64,000 nucleotides of DNA from the NCBI GenBank assembly GCA_937124965.1, contig CAKZLB010000046.1:254743-318742 (forward strand), read 5' to 3'. Each line of letters starts with the position of its first letter. Position 1 is the stretch's first letter. The DNA is from an uncultured Bacteroidota bacterium (lineage in GTDB: Bacteria > Bacteroidota > Bacteroidia > NS11-12g > UBA9320). A model generated the notes under the pieces. The model saw nothing but the letters and a program-made list of their open reading frames with translations, was not told the DNA's origin and made no database searches. Made by a program: the position numbers and the translations under genes. Of the stretch, positions 39,784-48,767 are shown piece by piece.

Positions 39784-41991
39784 TTACTTTTTTACTTTTA
39801 ACCTTAAACTATTCAATAATACGGAAAGTGAGCTTAGAGACATAGCGGCACCTGCAATCATTGGACTAAGCATAAAACCATTGATTGGGTAAAGAACACC
39901 TGCTGCGATTGGTATTGCTGCAACGTTATAAAAAAACGCCCAAAACAAATTCTGTTTTATCGTTCGTGAGGTCAACTTAGATATGTGAATAGCATTACTG
40001 ACATTCACTAGCCGTGAGTTCATGATTGTTATTCCCGAGGAACTCATCGCAATATCGGTACCTGATCCCATCGCAATTCCTACGTTTGCTTGAGTTAGAG
40101 CTACCGAGTCGTTAATCCCATCACCTACCATTGCAATATTCTTCCCTTCATGTTGTAGTTGCTTCACAAAATTATATTTATCGGTTGGACTGAGCGCAGC
40201 ATGATAGTTCGATATACCAACTTTCAGAGATACATGACTTACCGTGCTCTCTGCATCACCCGATAACATGATCACATTTATTCCTTTGCTCTTTAAATTG
40301 TCTATAACATTATGTGCATCTTCTTTAATTTGATCTTCTATCGCCAATAAACCAGCAACTGTTCTATTTTTTGCAATTAGAATTACTGTTCGAGGTTCTT
40401 TAACCCAATTTGCATAAACGCTTTCAATTTCATCAGGAATCGTACAGTTGTGTTTGGTCATTAGTTTGTGATTTCCTACATGAAACAATTCATCGTTTGC
40501 GTAACACTCGATACCCAATCCTAACAAATTCTTAAAACCTGTAATTTTACAAGTACCATTTAATGACTCATTATAATAGCTAACAACCGCTTTTGAAAGA
40601 GGATGTTCGCTCAAACGTTCAGCACTAACCAACGCATTTTTTATTTCTAATATATCAAAAGAGCTAGACCAAAATTCTTCAACAACTTCAGGTGCTCCTA
40701 CAGTAATAGTCCCGGTTTTATCCATAATGATAGTATCGACAGTCCTCAACGCTTCCAATGCGTTAGCATCTTTTACCAAAATCCCTAGCTTAGTGGCTTT
40801 TCCAATACCAACCATTAGTGCTGTTGGAGTTGCCAATCCAAGGGCACATGGACAAGCAATAATTAATACAGAAATAGCGTTAATCAAAGCATAGTAAAAT
40901 ACTGGATCAGGACCTAACCACAGCCACATTACTGCTGTAACCAGAGACAATACAATAATGATTGGGACAAAAATTGAGGCAATTTTATCGACTAATAATT
41001 GAATCTTTGGTTTGCTGTTTTGAGCCGCTTCGACTTGTCGAACTATGTCAGCAATGAACGTTTCTTTACCAGCACTTTCTACCAAAAATCGAAACACCCC
41101 ATTTTGATTAACGGTTCCTGCTAACACAGTGTCTCCTTTCGATTTGTGGACAGGAACAGGTTCTCCTGTAATCATGCTTTCATCGATATATGTTTCGCCT
41201 TTTTTAATTCGACCATCGGCAGGTATTTTTTCACCGGGTTTGACTATTACTAAATCGCCCTTCAACAAACTTTCTACCGGTGAGTCTACAATTTCTCCAT
41301 TAATAACAACCGACGCAGTTTTAGGGGCTAAGTTTAGTAAACTGTTTATTGCATCAGTAGTCTTTTTCTTTGCTTTTTCTTCTAAAAATCGACCGAGCAA
41401 AATAAAAGTTATTATTACCACAGCTGATTCAAAATAGATACCGCCATGTTGAGTAATTGTATTTGAAAAAAAATCGGTAAACGTATTTATAGAACTAAAA
41501 AAGAATGCTACTCCAGTGCTTAAGGCAACCAACGTATCCATATTTGTCATACCATGACGCAATCTTTTCCATGCATTGACAAAAAACTCAGAGCCAGAGT
41601 AGAAAACTACAGGAATGCTCAACCAAAATAAGAGTTGGTTTAAGGAATTAGAGCGATCCATAACAAACATTGAAATAACAAAAACGGGAAGAGTAAAAAC
41701 AGCTGCGACAATCAACCTTCGCTTCAACAAGCTTTCTCGCGAAGCTTTGACAGTGCTTACTAAACTTTCCCCTTCTTTATTTTGACCTACAACAATCTCA
41801 TATCCAATCTCTTTGGCTTTATTCGACAACTCTTCAATATTTGCTACTTCTTCATCATAATCCACAAATATGCTCTGGTTTGGGTAATTCACCTGAACAG
41901 AATTCAGTCCATCCATACCCTTTAAATATGTTTCAAGACTAACTGCACACGAAGCGCAGGTCATACCAAGTACATTGAATTGTTTAACCAT
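39784..41991 (-). CDS. copA: Copper-exporting P1B-type ATPase
   Basis: 735 residues. One N-terminal HMA domain (GMTCASC, Cys12 and Cys15) and eight predicted membrane helices. The actuator has TGEPVPV, the Cu-site CPC is at about residues 381-383, the phosphorylation motif DKTGTIT at about 422, the nucleotide domain has the HP dipeptide (SEHPLSKAV), and the hinge is [10 protein letters not shown]. These mark a Cu(I) exporter. It is between two di-haem protein genes and the CopZ-like gene, so it should expel copper from the cytoplasm to the periplasm where the MbnP/MbnH-like proteins act. Confidence 0.95.
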   Translation of the reverse strand: MVKQFNVLGMTCASCAVSLETYLKGMDGLNSVQVNYPNQSIFVDYDEEVANIEELSNKAKEIGYEIVVGQNKEGESLVSTVKASRESLLKRRLIVAAVFTLPVFVISMFVMDRSNSLNQLLFWLSIPVVFYSGSEFFVNAWKRLRHGMTNMDTLVALSTGVAFFFSSINTFTDFFSNTITQHGGIYFESAVVIITFILLGRFLEEKAKKKTTDAINSLLNLAPKTASVVINGEIVDSPVESLLKGDLVIVKPGEKIPADGRIKKGETYIDESMITGEPVPVHKSKGDTVLAGTVNQNGVFRFLVESAGKETFIADIVRQVEAAQNSKPKIQLLVDKIASIFVPIIIVLSLVTAVMWLWLGPDPVFYYALINAISVLIIACPCALGLATPTALMVGIGKATKLGILVKDANALEALRTVDTIIMDKTGTITVGAPEVVEEFWSSSFDILEIKNALVSAERLSEHPLSKAVVSYYNESLNGTCKITGFKNLLGLGIECYANDELFHVGNHKLMTKHNCTIPDEIESVYANWVKEPRTVILIAKNRTVAGLLAIEDQIKEDAHNVIDNLKSKGINVIMLSGDAESTVSHVSLKVGISNYHAALSPTDKYNFVKQLQHEGKNIAMVGDGINDSVALTQANVGIAMGSGTDIAMSSSGITIMNSRLVNVSNAIHISKLTSRTIKQNLFWAFFYNVAAIPIAAGVLYPINGFMLSPMIAGAAMSLSSLSVLLNSLRLKVKK

Positions 41992-42014
41992 TTATTTAAT
42001 GAACAAGCTAGTTG

Positions 42015-43106
42015 TTAAAAAGGTGAAGAATATTCAACATTCTTTGATAACTCGGAATCTGTTAATGTTCGAAGAAAATTTACGAGGTCCTTTTTATCTT
42101 GACTTGATAGTCGTAAACCCGTTTTAACTGTTTGAGCCAAGGCCGGATCTAAGTTCTGACTTTCATTTATCCCGGAATTATAGTGTTCCACCACCTCTTC
42201 CAAGGTTGCAAACCTCCCATCGTGCATGTACGGTGGAGTTAACTCAATATTTCGCAAACTCGTAACCTTGAACTTTCCTAAATCTCTTTGATTATTTGTA
42301 ACCGCTTGCCGACCGACATCTTTAATATCGCCGTCCGCATCTAACCCGTTGTTCATATACCTATTATTTTCGAAATTTATTCCTGAATGGCAATGAGCAC
42401 AATCAGCGCCACTCTGGTCAGGAAAAAATTCATTGTACTCCAAAGCGAATAGCTTTAGACCTCTAAGTTCACTTTCGTTAAACACCGAAGAATCTTCAAG
42501 GAATGCATCATATTTGGAATTATTCGAGACGATCGAATTCATAAATTGTTCTAATGCAAGCGATATACGTTCTTCTGTTATCTCCTCTGTTCCAAAAGCG
42601 CGAACAAATTGATCAAGATACTCTCGACTAGATGAAAGTTTTTTGATAACGTTATCTAGAGTTTCATCCATTTCCAATTCATCTTGAATTGGCATCAACG
42701 CCTGATCTCTTAACAAATGAGCTCTACCGTCCCAAAAGAACTCATTGGTATTCCATGCCATATTAAATACCCCCATCGCTTGACGTTTTCCTTCTAATCC
42801 TCTTACACCAATGGAAAACTTCGCGGTATCGCTAAAACCATTTTCTTGGACATGACATGTCGCGCAGGCTTGGCTGCCATCTTTCGATAGCATTTTTTCA
42901 TAAAACAACATTCTACCAAGTTTTACCCCTTGGATAGTCAATAAATTATCTTCAGCTATTTTAGGTTCTGGAAATCTTCCAATTTCCAAATTGTATGGTG
43001 TCGTGTCTAAAACAACTTCCGTATTTAAAGGGACTTTGGGGTCCTCTTTACACCCACCTATCATTATCGATAGAATTAAGTATACTCCTATGTATTTAAA
43101 TTTCAT
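42015..43106 (-). CDS. MbnH/MauG-like di-haem protein, second copy
   Basis: 363 residues. The N-terminus is a lipoprotein-type signal (YLILSIMIGGC). Two haem motifs are visible: CATCH (in KDGSQACATCHVQ, ~82) and CAHCH (~236). FWDGRAHLLRDQALMPI and LTPPYMHDGRFATLEEVVEHYN are family segments. It follows the first copy directly (start 1 base after it ends). Relatives are bacterial di-haem peroxidases and the MauG/MbnH enzymes that form bis-Fe(IV) and oxidise Trp in partner proteins; the MbnP-like gene upstream favours the latter, by inference. Confidence 0.88.
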   Translation of the reverse strand: MKFKYIGVYLILSIMIGGCKEDPKVPLNTEVVLDTTPYNLEIGRFPEPKIAEDNLLTIQGVKLGRMLFYEKMLSKDGSQACATCHVQENGFSDTAKFSIGVRGLEGKRQAMGVFNMAWNTNEFFWDGRAHLLRDQALMPIQDELEMDETLDNVIKKLSSSREYLDQFVRAFGTEEITEERISLALEQFMNSIVSNNSKYDAFLEDSSVFNESELRGLKLFALEYNEFFPDQSGADCAHCHSGINFENNRYMNNGLDADGDIKDVGRQAVTNNQRDLGKFKVTSLRNIELTPPYMHDGRFATLEEVVEHYNSGINESQNLDPALAQTVKTGLRLSSQDKKDLVNFLRTLTDSELSKNVEYSSPF

Positions 43107-44123
43107 TCACTTAAGCTTTTTGTTTGTTAAAAATTGATAATCAGTCAACGCATTTAAAAAAGCGATTAACTGATGTCTTTCACGATTAGTAAGCCCTAAT
43201 GGTTTAATCAAATGGCTTTTGTTGCGATGTGAAACGCCTCCTTCAGAATAATGATTTACGACCTCTTCCAACGTTGTAAAACTTCCGTCATGCATATACG
43301 GTGCAGTAACACCAACATTGCGAAGAGTTGGTACCTTAAACAATGCTATATCTGCACTGTCCCCTGTAAGTCTATATCTTCCAAGGTCCTTATAGGTTTG
43401 ATAAAGTCCATTATTTTGAAACGAAAAGTCGGAATACTGAACACCAGCATGACACACAGAACAATTCGTTCGATCACTGTAGAATAAGTTCATTCCAGCA
43501 ATTTCAGTATTTGTCAATCGCGAATAGTCTCCTCCAATTCGATATTCGTCTACTGCACTGTTTCCACTTATTAAGCTTCTTTCGAAAGTCGCAATTGCTC
43601 GCACTAACACATAATAATCAAGTCCTCGACTATACGCTAATTGACTTAACGAATCATAATAGGCGTCATCTTTGAGTCGCTCACCAATATCTATAATATT
43701 AAAATTGAACTCATTGTGCTCTTGAATAGGAACAAGTACTTGCATTTCAAGACTTGGCACTCCCCCGTCTCTAGTAAAATAGGGATGATACCCAACATTT
43801 GCAAGTGTTGGAGCATTGCGAGTACCTATCCGATTGTCAAAACCACGACTTAGTTTTTTATTCTCGCTAAAAGCCAGCTGGGGGTTATGGCATGAACCAC
43901 AACTTACAGAGCTATCTTTTGATAACCGCGTGTCATAAAAAAGTGCCTTACCAAGTTGCCATCTCGTTGGTGAGAATGCATTATCTGCAGGAAAATCCAT
44001 TGCAGGAAAGCCATCAGGAATCACAACAATTTCGTTGCTAAGCCTGGGACTATAATCCTTAGAACAAGCAACAAGACCAACAAGAATTGAGCAAAAGATA
44101 AATTTTATGCTCGGACTTACCAC
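43107..44123 (-). CDS. MbnH/MauG-like di-haem protein, first copy
   Basis: 338 residues from GTG 44123. An ATG at 44125 overlaps the mbnP-like stop but is out of frame and stops after two codons, so GTG is right. The lipobox is ILVGLVAC. The two haem motifs are CGSCH (~76) and CSVCH (~222). FTRDGGVPSLEMQVLVPI and VTAPYMHDGSFTTLEEVVNHY are shared with the second copy, but the overall identity by eye is moderate, so it is an old duplication. Confidence 0.88.
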   Translation of the reverse strand: MVSPSIKFIFCSILVGLVACSKDYSPRLSNEIVVIPDGFPAMDFPADNAFSPTRWQLGKALFYDTRLSKDSSVSCGSCHNPQLAFSENKKLSRGFDNRIGTRNAPTLANVGYHPYFTRDGGVPSLEMQVLVPIQEHNEFNFNIIDIGERLKDDAYYDSLSQLAYSRGLDYYVLVRAIATFERSLISGNSAVDEYRIGGDYSRLTNTEIAGMNLFYSDRTNCSVCHAGVQYSDFSFQNNGLYQTYKDLGRYRLTGDSADIALFKVPTLRNVGVTAPYMHDGSFTTLEEVVNHYSEGGVSHRNKSHLIKPLGLTNRERHQLIAFLNALTDYQFLTNKKLK

Positions 44124-44124
44124 A

Positions 44125-45099
44125 TTAAATCTTTAAAATTCTTTTTGTGGCTATTGGTACATTATTCTGATAAATACTGATAAAATAAACACCAGTTTCA
44201 TCAATGATTATTGTTGTATTATTTTCAGTAATTGCTACATTTTGGGTAATAACTTTCCCTGTTATATCAACAACATCATATGTTATATTTTCGTAGGATA
44301 TGTTGTTTATCTGCACGGTCACTGAACCCGTCGTAGGGTTAGGAAATGCGTTCAAATTGGTAACAGAAGCCCGAGTGAAATCCTCAGTGCTCAAGGTGTT
44401 TTTATCACCGTTTAATGAGCTAAAAACTTCGTTTCTAAAATTAATTAGTAAATCTTTAGCCTCTAAATCCTCGCCATGGTTTACTAATCCAGATGCAATT
44501 GAAAGTCCCTTTAAGGCCTTTGAATAATCTGCGTTTAACTCAATAACAAGTGTTCCGTTAACATCTTTTGAGGATGTTGGAATACTTAGATCAAAATAGT
44601 TTTTATTTCCCAAGGCGTGGATGCCTAATTCTAAATTTAAGTCATTTCCACATTTCCCTTCTAAAGCAACAAAACGATAGCCGGCACTCCACCCCCAATG
44701 CATTGAAGGAGACTTTGGAGCCAAAGGATGACTCATTGGCCATTGTGTAGGGTCTTCATTATTAACCCCTGGATCAACACCAACTGAGAAATTAATTGCT
44801 TCAACAGAAGATATGTTTAGCTCACCTAAATCGACATTTTGCGTATTTGATGGGTTAATTAATGCATAAACATCCTTAACTTCAGTTACTTGACCGTTGT
44901 CGTGTGTTACACTAATTTTTGAAATGTAATATTCTAATCGAGTAACAGTAAATTGCTCGTTTAAATTATTTGTTGAGGATTCGTTAAATGCAAACGTGTT
45001 GCTTTGCAGTTTATGATTAAACTTTAACTCAACTGGCACCTGTGCAATGGATTGAAGGCAAAGTGAGGCAATTGCTAAAATTGTTATAAGTGATTTCAT
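44125..45099 (-). CDS. MbnP-like protein with T9SS type A sorting domain
   Basis: 324 residues. The signal peptide runs to about residue 20. The MbnP-like domain follows (VPVELKFNHKLQSN ... VTRLEYYISKI ... SVGVDPGVN ... SMHWGWSAGYRFVALEGKCG), with Trp135 and Trp137 in the conserved HWGW segment. The last ~75 residues are a T9SS sorting domain (NAFPNPTTGSVTVQI ... GVYFISIYQNN ... KRILKI). In methanotrophs MbnP binds copper after its partner MbnH converts a Trp to kynurenine; here two MbnH-like genes follow at once. The sorting tail predicts a cell-surface location. Confidence 0.85.
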   Translation of the reverse strand: MKSLITILAIASLCLQSIAQVPVELKFNHKLQSNTFAFNESSTNNLNEQFTVTRLEYYISKISVTHDNGQVTEVKDVYALINPSNTQNVDLGELNISSVEAINFSVGVDPGVNNEDPTQWPMSHPLAPKSPSMHWGWSAGYRFVALEGKCGNDLNLELGIHALGNKNYFDLSIPTSSKDVNGTLVIELNADYSKALKGLSIASGLVNHGEDLEAKDLLINFRNEVFSSLNGDKNTLSTEDFTRASVTNLNAFPNPTTGSVTVQINNISYENITYDVVDITGKVITQNVAITENNTTIIIDETGVYFISIYQNNVPIATKRILKI

Positions 45100-45308
45100 T
45101 TTTTTATTGATTTGAATTTTTCATTTAGGACATAGTCCATTCCGCAAACGGGGCATACTCCAGTAGAGTCTGAGCCACTTCCTTCGCAGTGCATAGGACA
45201 AATATATTTGGAGGAATATTCTATTCCTGAGTTTTCAGTCTTTTTTGAAGTACATGAAAACAATCCCGCACTTATAAAAAGTACGATAGAGATTCTTTTA
45301 ATTAACAT
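45096..45308 (-). CDS. Small heavy-metal-binding-domain lipoprotein
   Basis: 70 residues from ATG 45308 (MLIKRISIVLFISAGLFSC); the frame opens at 45371, but this ATG gives a proper lipobox (LFSC). The mature part has the HMBD pattern YICPMHCEGSGSD--GVCPVCGMDY, with Met, His and four Cys for metal binding. Such domains occur next to CopA and Cu efflux systems. It overlaps the MbnP-like gene by 4 bases (ATGA). Confidence 0.85.
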   Translation of the reverse strand: MLIKRISIVLFISAGLFSCTSKKTENSGIEYSSKYICPMHCEGSGSDSTGVCPVCGMDYVLNEKFKSIKK

Positions 45309-45367
45309 TAGAGTATTTTTTTGATTGTACACATAAGGGCTGATTTGGTTTATGCGATAGGTTACAA

Positions 45368-45796
45368 TCAAATAAGGAACACTTCAAATAATATTATCGG
45401 TTTAACAGAATTCCTTTCAGGTGGCTGATAAAACAAATCTTGTTGCGGATTAATATCGCAACTAGAATTAATAGTTTGAAACTCTGTACGGCAGAAACCA
45501 TGACTCTTTAAATCATCGAAGGTAGCTTCTACGAGTGTTTTATGAGTAGTTACATAATGGTTTAAACCTAGTCCATTTAGACTTTTGCAACAAGGTGTTT
45601 TATTAATGCCATTGCTGTGAGTTGTGTTTTCGCATGACACACCTTTTGAAGACATTCCACATTGCTCAGCATCCTGAAAAAAAGCAATACTTTTGATTTT
45701 GCCTTGACAGATGTGTGCGTTTATGGTTATCCCTAGTGATGAAACTAAGAATAAGAGTAAAAACACTATGCTTTGAAACCTCTTCAATATTGACAA
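45368..45796 (-). CDS. HYC_CC_PP-type Cys/His-rich exported protein
   Basis: 142 residues. A membrane signal (IVFLLLFLVSSLGITINA) is followed by HICQGK, several spaced Cys (CGMSSKGVSC), a CC pair (TPCCKSL), and a PP pair near the C-terminus (YQPPERN). This matches the HYC_CC_PP pattern known in Bacteroidota next to metal genes, with HIC in place of HYC. Its role is unknown; the Cys/His pattern suggests metal sensing or binding in the periplasm. It is the first gene of the copper operon. Confidence 0.75.
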   Translation of the reverse strand: MSILKRFQSIVFLLLFLVSSLGITINAHICQGKIKSIAFFQDAEQCGMSSKGVSCENTTHSNGINKTPCCKSLNGLGLNHYVTTHKTLVEATFDDLKSHGFCRTEFQTINSSCDINPQQDLFYQPPERNSVKPIILFEVFLI

Positions 45797-45803
45797 ACGA
45801 ATC

Positions 45804-45811
45804 CAAATATA
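45804..45811 (-). promoter_or_regulatory. -7 box for the copper operon
   Basis: TATATTTG on the minus strand (45811-45804), an exact TANNTTTG match, just upstream of the HYC_CC_PP gene. No clear -33 TTTG and no visible operator. Confidence 0.45.
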
Positions 45812-45840
45812 AACATAAGTTTACATTAAACCATTCAACC

Positions 45841-48558
45841 CTATCCTAAGTCAAATGCCAATTCAACGAGTTTCTTTTGCTCTTCAATATGCACTTGAGC
45901 ATAACCCGTTGATGGAGAAGAACTAGATCTACGGCAAATAACCTTTAAATCGAAAGGATAATCATACCTTAGAAGATGTGTCCATGCACCCATATTTTTA
46001 GGTTCTTCTTGCACCCATTTCCATTCGGCATTTTTGTACTTCTTGTACAACTTCTCAATTTGATTTTCAGCTAAAGGATACAATTGTTCTATACGAACGA
46101 TTGCAACATTTTCGATATTCTCCTCTTGTTGTTTCTTTAACAAGTCGTAATACACCTTTCCAGAACACATCACAACTCGTTTTACTTTTTTAGCATCTAC
46201 ATTTTCGTCGTCAATAACTTCTTGAAACTTAGACGAAGTAAACGCATCAATCGAACTAACACAAAGTGGGTGTCTCAGTAAACTTTTTGGTGTCATCACA
46301 ATCAACGGCACTCTAAAGTCACGTTTCAATTGTCGTCTTAGCGCATGAAACATGTTGGCCGGAGTGGTTGGATTAATAACTTGCATGTTTTGCTTAGCAC
46401 ACAGTTGTAAGAATCGTTCTGGTCTTGCAGAAGTATGTTCTGGGCCTTGACCTTCATGACCATGTGGCAACAACATTACCAAACCATTGTATCGTTTCCA
46501 CTTCGTTTCACCACTTGCAATATATTGATCAATAATTACTTGAGCTCCATTTACAAAATCACCAAACTGTGCTTCCCAAAGCGTTAAACCTTGAGGCGAG
46601 TTCATGGCATAACCATATTCAAAACCTAAGACAGCAAATTCCGATAAGTGAGAATTGTAAATATCAAACTTTGCTTGAGAGTCGGAGATGTTATTTAAAG
46701 GGCAATACTCTTTTTCGGACACTTCTTCTTTGATAATTGCGTGTCTATGGCTAAACGTACCACGCTCGCAATCTTGCCCACTCATTCTCACAGAATGTTT
46801 TTCATCGAGTAAACTTGCATAGGCCATCAACTCTCCCATGGCCCAATCGAAGCTTCCATTTTCCACCATTTTCGACCGGTCTACAAACAATTTTTCAACC
46901 TTTTTAAACGGAGAAAATCCCTCTGGAATCTGAGTTATGCTTTTTGCTAATTGATTGAACTTTGTTTTTGTAATACTGGTTTTGGGAGATTCTAAGAAAT
47001 CTTCAGCTTCTGCTTTTCTGAGGTCTCTCCAATTATGATCACCAGAATCTTCATTTATTTCTTCATCACTTTCTCGAACAGAATCCAATTTTTCTTGCAG
47101 CAACTTTTTAAATTCAACTTGCATTGCCTTCGCCATATTTGCCTCAACACTTCCTGAAGCTGCGAGTTTTTCAGCATAAATTTCACGTGGATTTTTATGT
47201 TTAGAAATCGCCTTATATAATTTAGGTTGTGTAAAACGTGGCTCATCTCCTTCGTTGTGTCCATACTTACGATATCCCAATAAATCAATAAAGACATCAG
47301 TATGGTACCTTTGTCTGTATTCCATAGCCAATTGCATCACATAAACGATAGCTTCAGCATCATCTCCGTTAACGTGAAATACTGGGCATTTGGTCACTTT
47401 TGCTACATCCGTACAGTAAATCGACGTTCTCCCATCGGTGTAATTCGTTGTGAATCCTATTTGGTTATTCGTAACAATATGTAATGTACCTCCGGTTTGA
47501 TATGCATCTAGGCCAGCCATTTGAATAGTTTCGTAAACAACACCTTGACCAGCAATAGAAGCGTCACCATGAATCAAAATTGGCACTAATTTACTGACAT
47601 CGTTATTGTAGTTTCGATCTAGTTTCGATCGAGATATTCCTTCAACAACAGGATCAACACTTTCTAAATGCGAAGGGTTTGGCGATAAGCTTAATTTAAC
47701 TTTCTTACCTAAACTTGTTTTCACTTCTGACGAATAACCGATATGGTACTTTACGTCACCTTCAAAAATTCCTTCTTCATATGCCTTTCCTTCAAACTCC
47801 TTAAAAATCTCCTCGTAGCTTTTATTAAGAATGTTTACTAATACGTTTAATCGGCCTCTATGAGCCATCCCAATAACATACTCCTCCACTCCCATTGTAG
47901 AACCAAATTCTATTGATGCATCTAACGCTGGAAGCAACGTTTCAAGACCTTCAAGAGAAAATCGTTTTTGTCCAACGTATTTCGTATGCAAGAAATTCTC
48001 AAAAACTACCGCTTGATTTAATTTGGCAAGAATCAACCTTTTTTGCTCTATGCTAAGGGCTGGCTTGTTACGAACACTTTCCATTCGTGTTTTCAGCCAC
48101 TCTTTCTTCTCAGTATCTGGGATGTACATAAATTCAACACCTATGCTTTCGCAATACGTTTGTTCTAGATGTTTAATAATGTCCCTTAGTTTGGCAGGTC
48201 CAATACCTAACTCCACGCCAGCATTAAAAACCTTATCTAAATCAGACTCTTGAAGTCCAAAGTTTTTGATATCAAGCGTTGGCTCATACTTTCTTCGATC
48301 TCTTACAGGATTTGTATCTGTAAAAAAATGTCCTCTTGTTCTATATCCGTCGTTTATGAGACGAAGGACATTGATTTCTTTAAGCATATCCTCAGAAACA
48401 ACCTCGCCTCCGACTCCAGTTTTATTATATGCTAAATCAAAACCTTCAAAGAATTTTTGCCACCCAAAATCTACACTTTCAGGGTTTTCCTGATATTGTT
48501 GATACAGTGCATCAATGGCGTCAACGTCGGCATTTCCTATGTATGTATGTCCTATCAT
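45841..48558 (-). CDS. sucA: 2-oxoglutarate dehydrogenase E1 component
   Basis: 905 residues. The N-terminus is YIGNADVDAIDALYQQYQENPESVD. Then come FEKFLHTKY-like FENFLHTKYVGQKRFSLEG, GMAHRGRLNVL, HLGYS-like HIGYSSEVK, GDASIAGQGVVYET and the thiamine-diphosphate region VDLLGYRKYGHNEGDEP. It decarboxylates 2-oxoglutarate in the TCA cycle. The E2 gene (sucB), usually beside it, is not in the window on either side. Confidence 0.96.
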   Translation of the reverse strand: MIGHTYIGNADVDAIDALYQQYQENPESVDFGWQKFFEGFDLAYNKTGVGGEVVSEDMLKEINVLRLINDGYRTRGHFFTDTNPVRDRRKYEPTLDIKNFGLQESDLDKVFNAGVELGIGPAKLRDIIKHLEQTYCESIGVEFMYIPDTEKKEWLKTRMESVRNKPALSIEQKRLILAKLNQAVVFENFLHTKYVGQKRFSLEGLETLLPALDASIEFGSTMGVEEYVIGMAHRGRLNVLVNILNKSYEEIFKEFEGKAYEEGIFEGDVKYHIGYSSEVKTSLGKKVKLSLSPNPSHLESVDPVVEGISRSKLDRNYNNDVSKLVPILIHGDASIAGQGVVYETIQMAGLDAYQTGGTLHIVTNNQIGFTTNYTDGRTSIYCTDVAKVTKCPVFHVNGDDAEAIVYVMQLAMEYRQRYHTDVFIDLLGYRKYGHNEGDEPRFTQPKLYKAISKHKNPREIYAEKLAASGSVEANMAKAMQVEFKKLLQEKLDSVRESDEEINEDSGDHNWRDLRKAEAEDFLESPKTSITKTKFNQLAKSITQIPEGFSPFKKVEKLFVDRSKMVENGSFDWAMGELMAYASLLDEKHSVRMSGQDCERGTFSHRHAIIKEEVSEKEYCPLNNISDSQAKFDIYNSHLSEFAVLGFEYGYAMNSPQGLTLWEAQFGDFVNGAQVIIDQYIASGETKWKRYNGLVMLLPHGHEGQGPEHTSARPERFLQLCAKQNMQVINPTTPANMFHALRRQLKRDFRVPLIVMTPKSLLRHPLCVSSIDAFTSSKFQEVIDDENVDAKKVKRVVMCSGKVYYDLLKKQQEENIENVAIVRIEQLYPLAENQIEKLYKKYKNAEWKWVQEEPKNMGAWTHLLRYDYPFDLKVICRRSSSSPSTGYAQVHIEEQKKLVELAFDLG

Positions 48559-48595
48559 TTCTTGTACGATATTACTCTATTAAATCAATGGGCGG

Positions 48596-48603
48596 CAAAG
48601 ATA
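48596..48603 (-). promoter_or_regulatory. -7 box for sucA
   Basis: TATCTTTG on the minus strand (48603-48596), an exact match, about 37 bases before the ATG. Confidence 0.5.
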
Positions 48604-48738
48604 GGATTTGTAATGAATTGCTCACTTTTTTCATAACGAAGGTTACTCTCTATTTTTACCTAAATCCTACAACACATAGAGCAGAAATTGGTTTTTAATG
48701 CGTTAATAGCAAAACAAGTTATTGTTGATTTTAAATAA

Positions 48739-48746
48739 TAACTTTG
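48739..48746 (+). promoter_or_regulatory. -7 box for the coiled-coil gene
   Basis: TAACTTTG (48739-48746), an exact match, 21 bases before ATG 48768. It overlaps the TTG at 48744 that opens the frame, which argues for the ATG start. Confidence 0.55.
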
Positions 48747-48767
48747 CGGAAATTTGGGATTAGTAAT

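Noticed and set aside
48250..48698. Several plus-strand ORFs in and before sucA
   Set aside because: Overlapping shadows; sucA's N-terminus is conserved on the other strand.
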